A stretch of DNA of 64,000 bases from Colius striatus (Eukaryota; Chordata; Aves; Coliiformes; Coliidae): contig NC_084767.1 of assembly GCF_028858725.1 (NCBI RefSeq), positions 19,483,895 to 19,547,894 on the forward strand, read 5' to 3'. The notes under the pieces were generated by a model, which worked only from the letters and a program-made list of their open reading frames with translations, ran no database searches and was not told where the DNA came from. Numbering within the stretch: position 1 is the stretch's first letter; the number at the start of each line of letters is the position of its first letter. Below are positions 54,045 through 64,000 of this stretch, piece by piece. The translations under genes and the position numbers were made by a program.

Positions 54045-57000
54045 CTAAAAAAAAAAGTACAAAAATGTTTTTAATTAAGACCTATGGGATACTGGGAAAC
54101 ATAGTATTTTTAACTGTAAGAAATGGATTGCTCTTACCCGCAAATATTAACAGTTCTGCATATAAAATTCACTAGACTCTGAAATGGTTAAACGATGAGC
54201 TTTGTGAAACATAAGTAAAGCCATATGGATTTTTCATGCCTTATTTGACTAGGTCAAGATTACTTCCCTGACGCATCTCCAAAGCCAAGTTTCTTGCACA
54301 ATTACTCTAGCTTTTAAAATTGACTCTTGTAACATGCTCTCATTCCATGCTGTTTTCATTACTGTCTCATTCCCTGCAGTCTACATATGAATCCTGCAAA
54401 AGCTTCCTTTCCAGGGTCATCACAGACAATATGGGATACTATTATGCAAGAAGCTGTGCAAATTAAGTCATATATTTATATACATTTACAGTAACAAATG
54501 ATCATTTCACCCCAGCTTTTTTGAAAAAGAGTATTTATTCCTAATTTCAGGCCCAGGTTTTCCTGTGTAAACACACAGATTATCTACAAATGAAGAGCTA
54601 GTTCTTTACCAAAAACCCCCCATTGTAAGGATATAAACAATCTATCATAATCACCTTCAAGCTGCTTCTAATCGCAAGGGCTGAACCAACAGTGGTTGTG
54701 CCAAAGTTCAGAAGCTAATCTTAACTCAGCACATGTAAACAACATAGCCAAAACCTGACACATTATCTGTCGAAGGCTGCCTCGACATCTCCTGTTATAC
54801 AGCCTATTTTGTTGAGCTTATTTTCACAGAGCTTTAAACTTTAAAAGTGTAATTTCTATACTGTATGCTTAACTTAAAGTTGTTTTCACAGAAAATTTTG
54901 TCAAACAGGGTTCTAGCTACTTTCCAGATGAAGCTAGAAAATAACAGGTTTTTTAAGACTTTGGTGCCTTTACTTGGAAAGTCTCCAGAACATCCACTTT
55001 CCCTGGGCTTAACATTTGTATGTAGGCTGGCTTTTGCATGGAAAATTCCTTTTCCTTTCCTAAAGAAAGTCTGATCAGATTTGGTCACACTTTTTTTTTT
55101 TTTTTTTAAACCTCATAGTTCTCACACATTCACAAAGTCCTTAAAATTCTAGCCCAAATTAAAATTTTCAACACCTGGGAGGCTTTGCTTTTGAACAGGT
55201 CTTCTCCACATGCCCAGTCCCCAGAGAGCAATTGAGAAATGACCCTTCCAGCAATTCAAAGGACTTGTGCTGTCATGTTTGTTCTGACCAAGAAGGACTT
55301 AGATAATAAAAACAGAGGAGCGGGAATCCTACGACTCAAATACAGAGAGATAAAAGTAAAACCAGAACAAACCTGTCAACGATGTCCACACTAGGATAAA
55401 TATGGAACCAGAATGTAAAGTGAAAATGACTAGTGTCAGGGAAAAAAGTGAGATGGTACAGGCATGCAAAGATCTAAGGTACATGTAGATGACTCTGAAG
55501 AACAGTCTGTTATGAGCCAGATACGAGCAAGGTGACCTGCATCTAAGAGCAACAGCTCAAATATGCTGGAATAGCTATGGGGGAAAAGGAGAGAAGAGCA
55601 AGAGCAGAACAAGGGTGGTGCAAAGGCTTCAACAGGAAACCGCTGACAGTGGGAATGAAGTAGAATGAGTCAACCTTGAAGAAAAAGGGAAGAAAAAAGC
55701 CCACCCAGGGAAGAATGCTTCTTTCCAGAATTTGGAAAATACCTTAAATCTGTCACATCACTCAAAAAACATTTGGGAAATGCTGTAACACTTCTTAGAG
55801 TCTGTTACTCCCCAAAGAGGCTGACAATCACCATTAGCTAATCTGTCAACTAATGTGGCAGTCACCAATAAACTGCAATCCTGTTTATGATCCATATGAT
55901 GGCTTTTCTGTGTTTTCTAATTAATTTGTCTTTTAAAGAGCAGAAAGCTACAATAAAATACTAAGGTTGCACAATCCAGCACTCAACATCCAAGTAATGG
56001 CAGAATGTAATTCAATTACATTTATTTCATGTCCTTACAAACACACATCTTTAATTACACACTCATCCTAATTTCTACAAAGCATGTCTGCTGTCCTTAG
56101 TGTAGAGGAGTTCTAGGAATGTAACGATGGAAGCTGCTGTTTGCATGGCCCCCCCATGGCTATGGGTTTGCAGGAAAAAAATGCATGGTTAAGGAAGCTG
56201 AGGATGCAAATCTACTTCTGCCTCTTATCCAAAGCTCGGTGTGAAGGTATTTGGCTGCCTTTTCAGAAATCCTATTTATCTTGCCTTCTTAACACACAGC
56301 TCAAGGTCTGGCATATGCTTTGAAGAAAGGCACACTACCACCTTAAGTCAATGTAGCTGTGCTTTGAGCTGAGTGATGCCCTCCTCCTCTGTTTGAGGAG
56401 ACCCTTTCCCACCACATGAAAAGCTACTGCACACATATTTCCCATTTTGGGTGCTCCCACCTTGCCAAACAGCTCTCAGCTTTGCTCCATATTCAGAGAG
56501 GTGAGGTTTCTGTGGCCCCTGGGCCATCTCAGGCAGTACTGAGCAGGAGCAGTTCACCAAACCAAGCAGCCTGCAATGTGATCTCACGTTGTAGCAGGTA
56601 TGAGCAGCAGTCTCCACATCTCCTTCCCCTGAAGCAGGTCTGCTTTTCCATTAAGATTACAGAAGGAATCCACAGATGAGAGGCCAAACTCAGGCTTGAG
56701 AACCCCTATTTGTTTCTTTGCTCCCTTACAACTTGGCTGTCTTATTAGAGGAATACTTTGTCTTCAAAGCTTTGCTTCCCTTCATGCAATATATACATTA
56801 CTTTCTTTTGTTGTTTAGTTTGTTGTGGTTTTGGGAGAATTCCCCCTTCCCAGCTTACTGATCCATTTGGAAAAAGGAATTAAATTGCTTCCCTGCTTTG
56901 TAGTATCATATGCAAAAAGCTCCACAAAACCTCAACACTTACCTCAAAAAACAACCAACCCCCCCTATTAAAAACAGTAACCACTGGCCAGTGAAAAGCT

Positions 57001-60000
57001 AAATTGCCTCATTTTCTCTCAAGTTTTAGGCCCAGTAGCTCATTATACTAAAAAAAAATCTCAGTTTAAACATGGAAATGTAGGCTAGGAGCCTATGATT
57101 TTAAGTAAGGAATATATAACTTGAGAATTTCATTTCATTAAAATGATTAAAACCAGACAAAGACAGAAACATCTTTCTAGGCATAGTTTTGAAGACAGCT
57201 AATTTAGATACTAAAATGAAACTCTTCATACTGTATGAGTTTCAGACAAAACCATTTTTATGGAAACATTCTTCAACTGTCATAAAACATATTCCACTGA
57301 AACTTTTCAATCACCTTCAATTTTTAAACAGAGCTCACACCCTGTACCAGTACCACAGAAAATGTAACATGAGAAAGAATACAGATGATATGACTTACAA
57401 AACTAAAAATAAATTATTACATTGATTAATAAAGCAGTAGCCAGCAATCTAATCTGGGCTTCTGCCATATCTTTTCAAGCCTGGCTGTATCAGATAACGC
57501 CAATATTTACTAACTGTGTGGAGAGCTGCCAGACACTGACAGTCCCCTAGTTGTGCAAAACACAATTTTACTTGCCTGGAACATGGTGAACAGGAGGGAT
57601 TACAGTGCAGAAGGACTCCTGCAAGAGCCACAACAAAGTGGCTTGAGGTTTAATACAAACCTTTTACCTATGAAGTTACATATAGTAAAAGACAACCACA
57701 TCCTAAGGGAGAGAAATTATATCCTACGATAATATAATAATAAATACCTTATCTTTCAGTTATTTACAGTAACGTTTTTAAACACAACAAAAAAAACCTA
57801 ATAAAAGACACTTCTCAACTAAATAAAAAGCCAAAAAGCACACAAGAGAGGAAAAACATTCCAAATTTCAATGGTTAAAAATTTGTAAAAACTTTAATTT
57901 TGGGAGGCAAGGTGCAACAAAAATCAGTTCAAGGGTTACTGGGCCCCATTCTCATGTACTTTCAGAAGTTATTGATATGTAATCTAATTCTATTAATTTG
58001 TACAGATACTTTTCTTGTTTCCAATCACGGAAACACGTGAAAGATTTAAAGAAGATGCAGCCACAGGAATAGGCTCTGTAGAAATCCAGTTGTTTAACCA
58101 AAGCCATTTCTGTGTTAATCATTTACCAGGACTTTCGAACCAGGCTCAAGGGTCAAACTTCAATAAAGACAGGTGTGGTAGCATTTATGGTGGTGGGAAG
58201 TTTTCCTTTCTTGGGGTCCCCATACACTGTAGTCACATCATCCTCCCGTGGAGGCCAGCAGCCAGGGCACAGGGAATGCTCACAGGGGCCAGGCAACTCA
58301 GTCCCACTGGCACCATGCTCCTCTGGCAAGGCTGTTAGAGTCAGGGATCTGATAGGGGTGATCAGCAAAACCACCACCTGGCAATTTGCTGTCAACATTT
58401 GAGCAGAAAAATATTTGTTGTTCTGAAGAAACCTTCTTCCAGTATAATCACTCAGTACTGAAGAAAACACTTTCTTTTCCCCCTTTCTTCTGTCTTTACT
58501 GTGAAGAAGACAAAACCTCCCTGATACTACAAAAAACGTGCAGTCTCATACAGTGAACCTACTAAAACTACATTACTTTAAAAATATACTGCCTTCCTAT
58601 TACTTTACATTATCACACAAAAAGTCTCCTTCAGTGAGATAGTCAAGAGACAAAAACTTTCATCAAGTAAAATTATTAGTCATTTACAGTCTACAACTCA
58701 CAATGCTTTACCAGTGCATGAAAGCTTAGGATGATCAGCCTTGATCACATTTTGCCCAAGACCATGCCCAGACCTCATGCAGTTCTGCTGAAGGGTAAAT
58801 TCTTTTAAAAATGTAAATTAAATTAGCACGAACAGCATGTTACATACATGCAATGAGAAGAGAACTTGGTTAACAGTTTAAAAACCACTATATTTAATTG
58901 TGTGCTACAATGGAAGGAGCATCTCAGGCAATCTGTGGGGCTACAGGCAAAGAAACATCTGTCACCATAGCAATTGTCAAATTTTAAAAAGTCTACCTTG
59001 AAGAAAAGTCCAAGGGAAATGCGCAACTGAAACTTTTCCAGACATACAGACAACTAAGGTATGCCTTGATAATATAAATTACAGAAACAGAATGCTTGCA
59101 ACCAGCTCTTGAAAACCTGTAACAAAATGCATGTTTTCATGTCCAACTGCTAACTCCTAGAAAAGAAATGGATGCAGTATGTCTAGGGTAGGAAGAAATA
59201 GCTCAAAATTTTACTATATTTATGATTTATGTTTAAAGTATGGTTAAAAAGAATATTCATTTTGCTCCTACTTCTACTTTATTGCTTCATAAATATGAGT
59301 TACATTCACTCTGTGTTCTGTATGACCAGCAGCCAGGTTCATCAGCATAAGTCACCTTAGTATTGAACCAACATATTCTTAAAAGCTAGTTACTTATCTG
59401 CCTAAGTAGTAGCACCAAACTAACAGCAAAGAAACGATTTTCAATGTCGTTGCCATCTGGGCCTCCTTCTTATCTTCTAGCACCGAGAACAATGTAAACA
59501 CTCAACTGCATACATCAACCAATTACATTTTTTTAATTGATTGCTTATTTCTTTATTAACTAGGGAAACTGCAAATTATTTTTTATGCCCTCTTAGGCAG
59601 GAAAGTAGTTTTCTGTTCAAGCAGGAAAAAAACTTTATGACAAGGCTATCAACACTGTACTTTTCATTACAATATTTAAATAAAAGTATATTTGTCAAAT
59701 GACAGTGATTTAAAAAAAAGGTTTTTTCCGAGAACCTACAGCACTGGTTACCATGGTCTGTTCTGTCTCATAACATTCTCACTTAAGATGAAAGAGACTG
59801 GTATGGACTGGTGAGAACTATCACCTTCCTCCCTGACTGCTCTGTTTGTGGGCATTACACACAGGCAACAGAGCCAAAGGTGTTTTGGGGTGCAGACTAA
59901 ACATTCCCACTGGCTGGCTCAGTGTACAAACCACCCATAAACCAGTCAAACAAACAAGCATATACTCAGTGATGCCATAATAAGTAAAAATCTACTAGAG

Positions 60001-63000
60001 ATTACAATATTTAACCAAAGCCTGCACATAAAAGCATCCAGCGTTACTGCTCTACAGCCTCTCTGAAAGCCAAAGCCATTAACACCATTTCCTTTATCAC
60101 ACACCCAGATAAATGGCATATCATGACTTGATAAGTCAGGTAACCAGATTCCAAACTAACGGTCCTAGTTTTGCACACATACCTATAACATGACCACAGT
60201 AACACCAACATGAGGAATAGGTCACCCGAGAAAGGCCACGGTCAAACCTGATTCATTGCTGGAAACAACTTATGGCAGAGAAACACTTTATTTTACAATC
60301 TAAGTGGCAGCTACCATTGTCTCTACATCAGGATAAATTTTGTCAATAACAAACAATGGAGCACTGGGATTCTAATTCCCAGAAAAAAATTAAATATGAT
60401 AATTACCTAGAGCAGTAAAGTCTCACAATTAACCTCTTCATCTGCAGAACAATATAATTTTACTATCACTTTGATGCAGCCAAAGCAGACTGCAAGATTC
60501 ATTGTTTTCTGCAGTCACCTCAAATACTGTAAATGTTTTTGCTTACGTTTCCAACAATTTGGGTGCATCATAACCAGGACACTGAACAAAGTATCCAGGC
60601 TGAGTTCAGAAGAAAGAAGCTAATTGAGTTTGCACCAAGAAAATGCTTTTCCTATACTCCTTATAGAAGACTTAATGTACAAAATATGTTTACCTTTGGC
60701 AAACAAAATAAATTGGAATGAGTACTTTCCCCATAAATATTGCTGTACAGACCCAGTCAAACCTTGGCACTGCTGAGGTTTTGATCCCCACGTAGTCCAG
60801 AGATCTTCAGAACCGCCTGAACTGCAAACTTAAACTCTGTTCTCCATAAGTATATTAAAAAAATAGTATTTCATTTAAAAAGTCAGCTTTTAATGTACAG
60901 GAAGTCCTGCCTTTCCCCAAGCTGTCACAAGCCCACACTTGGGAGCTTGCAGGAGCACTGGCAACTGCAGCACGGGCATCCCAGGGGACACTGCACCCAC
61001 CCACCGCATGACCATACGCTAGCCACTCCATCTGTCACTCTGGAAATGCAGATAGAATCATCATAACTGCTTAGTAGAGCTTCAGTGACAAACACGTGTT
61101 GATAAGAACAGAGCTCACAAGGAGCTTGAGTTTCTCTACTGCTGGGCAGAGTGTTGTTGTTTCATTTCTCATAAATTATACTCTATTAAATAAAAACAAA
61201 CCCTGAGAGCACTGCACATACCAATAGCATGTTAATGGAATAGTAATTCACAGATATTCCTGATATAGCAGAAGGGAAGTAAATCCACTGTTAAACAGTT
61301 CAGGTTCCCCATAGGCATCAGGCCTTTTTCCCCTCTCTCTGAATATGTATTCCAAAACCCAAGGACTTGTGTCCTCCCCCAAGTGACTGGACACTGCAAC
61401 AAAAACGCCACTGTTGGATGGGACTCAGAGGAACCTCCAACAACTCCAGAGCCACCGACAAAGATCCCCCTTCTCTCCTCTCCAAAATGGCATTCACTAT
61501 CATTTTAGAGCTTGCACAGAAGTGAGAAGGGAACACTAACCCAAGTGAGCGACAAAACTTTTGGATATTCTCCAGAACGTAAAGGTTTCAAGGGCACAGG
61601 CAAAGCTTTCTTGGAGTGGATAAATGGTAATTGATGTTGCAGCTGCAACTTTAGCTAGAGCTCTTGGGATTTCAAATGTACTAGAGCCCTGAAGTATTTA
61701 TGACCAGAATATGTTAATTAAATTATATGTTCTAAACTTTTACATTTATTACAGTGCTCCAGTAAAGCAGCCAAAAAGTCTTACCTTCAAGGGTAGGACT
61801 TAATTTCTGTATGAATCAAAGGCCTTTTTTAAAAAAAATTGAAATCATTGGGGATCCTTGCTTCCTTAAATACAGAGACAGCAAAAAAACAGTGCAAGAC
61901 AGATGCAAGCACCTTTATACCAAACTAAAAATTATACCTAAAAATAAGGAATCAAAGCCATCCTAATTCTTTATGCTTTGCTGGATAACAAAATATGCAT
62001 TTGATGAACATATATTTACCAATAGGCTGTGGACCATCTAAAAATCTGACTTTCAAGAACTCAGTTTTGCAGATACAACTGGCTTTATATGCATACATAA
62101 GAACTCTGCATTTAGAAACTAAGGTGCAAGCAGGTGCAAAAAGAGACTCTAACTAGGAAGGCCTCAAGACTAATATGCACTCAGTAGAAGATACCTCAAA
62201 AATCTAATCAGAATTTGATTTGGGTTTTGGTTGTGGGTTGGTTTTTTTTTGTTTTGTTCTGTTGTTTTGTTTTCATTTTAATCACAATAGATGGAATTGT
62301 CCCCAGTCTCCGAATGCAGCAAGCACCGTTCCTCGGCACCTACAGACATGTTTCACTTGTGTGACGCTTTTCTTGGAAGCAGTTTTAGTTTTCTGACCCT
62401 TGCAGATGAACTAAGGGCCAATGCATCCACCAAAAATGTATCATTTATTATCTTAACATAGATCCTTTAACATAGTAATTTCATTTGCAGTGGAACTATC
62501 ATTATTAGAACAAGTCCCATGAGCTTTATATCTTTCACAGCACTTCAGCTTATTGAATATAGTCAGCATCTACTAGAAAAGCTTTTTACTCCATATCACA
62601 ATACCCTTACTAATGTGGTACAAGAGGAAATGAACTTGAAATATTAAACAGGATTTGTTCTATTAATGATCTCAGTGTGAGCTATGAACATGGCTCTGGT
62701 CTTAACATGAAGGCTTGTGTCAATCACAGGATTGCAGTCACAGGCTGCCAAAATGATGTTGCTAGGAAAGAAGGCAAGAGACATCTGGAAAGCTGACTCT
62801 ACATGGAAAAATATTAACAGTACTGTAAGAAATGCAGTAAGAGATGAAACTAAACTGCAGTAGCCACAGAACAGATATTTTAAAAGCTGCAGGGTGATAC
62901 TTGCATAGTCAAATTGAGTCATAAAGCTATAAATAAATTTAGACTTGTAATTAGAAATTAATTTCTGCTATACTGAAAAAAAAACCCCAAAGAATCCAAG

Positions 63001-64000
63001 ATTCTTCTGCTGCCAGTGTAATTCTCGTAGGAATCTGGACGCTGATTTTTATTAGTCTATGCACACATACTTATTCAACAGTTTGTGTTTGTATCAGCAT
63101 TGCATAATTATGTTCTGCTTTGACGAAAAACATAACAAAGTAAAAAACAATAAATGTAAATAAGTAGAAATAAAACTTCAACTCTGAGGAGGAGGAGGAA
63201 GAGGAGGAAAGAGGAAGAGGAAAGATGAGCAGAAAAGAATGTTTCTTCCTTAATTCTTTCTACAGACCTTCAAGGAAGCTCTCTTCAAAACTGTAACTGA
63301 TACTAAAAGAAAGTCAAGATGGTAAATTCTTCAGAGCATTAACTCCATTTCCTTGCTGGTCTGTAACAAGCTTTGCACAATGTGTCTTTACACCAGGCAT
63401 AGGCTTTCACACTTTTCTGTCAATGAAAATAACACATTTACAGGCAGAGCCTTTTATTATGGAGTATTAACCAATGTGTTGCATTCTGGGCTCTGCTTCA
63501 GTGGAAATATATTGAGAAGAGGGATCAGGACTTGTGCCAATTTTAGGTTTTGGCCTCAGTCCATTTGACACAGATCCAGAATGACTTGGTTGACTGTTGA
63601 GTCATAGGTTGGTTCAATTGACATTATTTTACATTTGACTAGTTATTGTTCTTTAAACTTTGAATAGGAGTCCAGAAGCTCAAAAAATACCGGTGAACCA
63701 AAAAGAAAGGGGCCAAATCAGAGTTTAAACAAGATTCTTAAGCAAGAAAAATACTCCCCTTAAATGGCATCTTCGTTTAGCAGGGATAGCTAAAAATCCA
63801 AATCCTGTCTCACAATTAAGAAAACCCATGTCTGTTAAATTACCAAATATCTGTAACATACAATATTCACTTCCAAATTACTGATGGAGTTCTGAAATCT
63901 CCTTCACACCTTTATGTCAGTGGAGGGTGGAGAACAGGCAAACCTCTCCCTCTCCAAAATAAATCAGCCAGAGTACAGTATTTTTAACATATACAACAAT
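54045..64000 (-). other. NR3C1: NR3C1 intron 2 (3' part, continues beyond the window)
   Basis: About 10 kb of AT-rich sequence precedes exon 3 and runs to the window edge. I searched for the large exon 2, which would give a frame of several hundred codons rich in Ser/Pro/Glu, and it is absent, so this is intron 2. It contains T- and A-runs (55090-55107, 62245-62253) and a GA-rich tract at 63186-63226. I recognise no transposon and no antisense gene. Confidence 0.85.
63186..63226 (+). repeat. GA/GGA-rich purine tract
   Basis: A 41-base pure purine run of gag, gga and aga units on the + strand, with pyrimidines on the NR3C1 transcript strand. Such polypurine tracts are microsatellites and can form triplex DNA. 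It lies within intron 2. Confidence 0.8.

Overview
This is eukaryotic nuclear DNA from a bird. It has spliced vertebrate genes with canonical GT/AG boundaries, several CR1 retrotransposon fragments (the dominant avian LINE) and one long LTR of the kind common in neoavian genomes. I see no bacterial, phage or organellar genes. Nearly all the apparent open reading frames are chance frames in intron, UTR or intergenic DNA.

Layout. (1) From 1 to about 9,200, on the + strand, lies the 3' end of ARHGAP26 (GRAF1, a RhoGAP). Two coding exons (2177-2268 and 7297-7385) encode its C-terminal SH3 domain, followed by a GC-rich 3'UTR of about 1.8 kb. (2) From about 9,200 to 23,235 is GC-rich intergenic DNA with a CR1 fragment, a strong hairpin, a telomere-like G-rich tract and several AT-rich islands that look like candidate conserved non-coding elements. 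(3) From 23,236 to the right edge, on the - strand, lies NR3C1, the glucocorticoid receptor. It has a 3'UTR of about 4 kb, exon 9 (27240-27392 coding), exon 8 (28209-28366), exon 7 (31318-31448), exon 6 (40428-40572), exon 5 (45076-45354), exon 4 (50039-50155) and exon 3 (53881-54044). These give the complete DNA-binding domain, hinge and ligand-binding domain. Exon 2 (N-terminal AF-1 domain) and the 5' end lie beyond position 64,000. Exons 4-8 match the human exon lengths I remember exactly, and exon 3 is one codon shorter.

The two genes converge tail to tail, as ARHGAP26 and NR3C1 do on human 5q31. They do not form a joint system: ARHGAP26 acts on Rho GTPases and membranes, while NR3C1 is a hormone-activated transcription factor. 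The introns hold CR1 fragments and, in intron 5, a 1.34-kb LTR carrying an unusual repeat-built open frame.

I did not find a new multi-gene system. The most useful observations are amino-acid changes in the receptor's steroid pocket (human Tyr735 position is Phe), GC-rich and G-quadruplex-prone blocks in the otherwise AT-rich NR3C1 3'UTR, a near-perfect hairpin beside a telomere-like tract, and the repeat-containing LTR. Human comparisons are from memory and were not computed.
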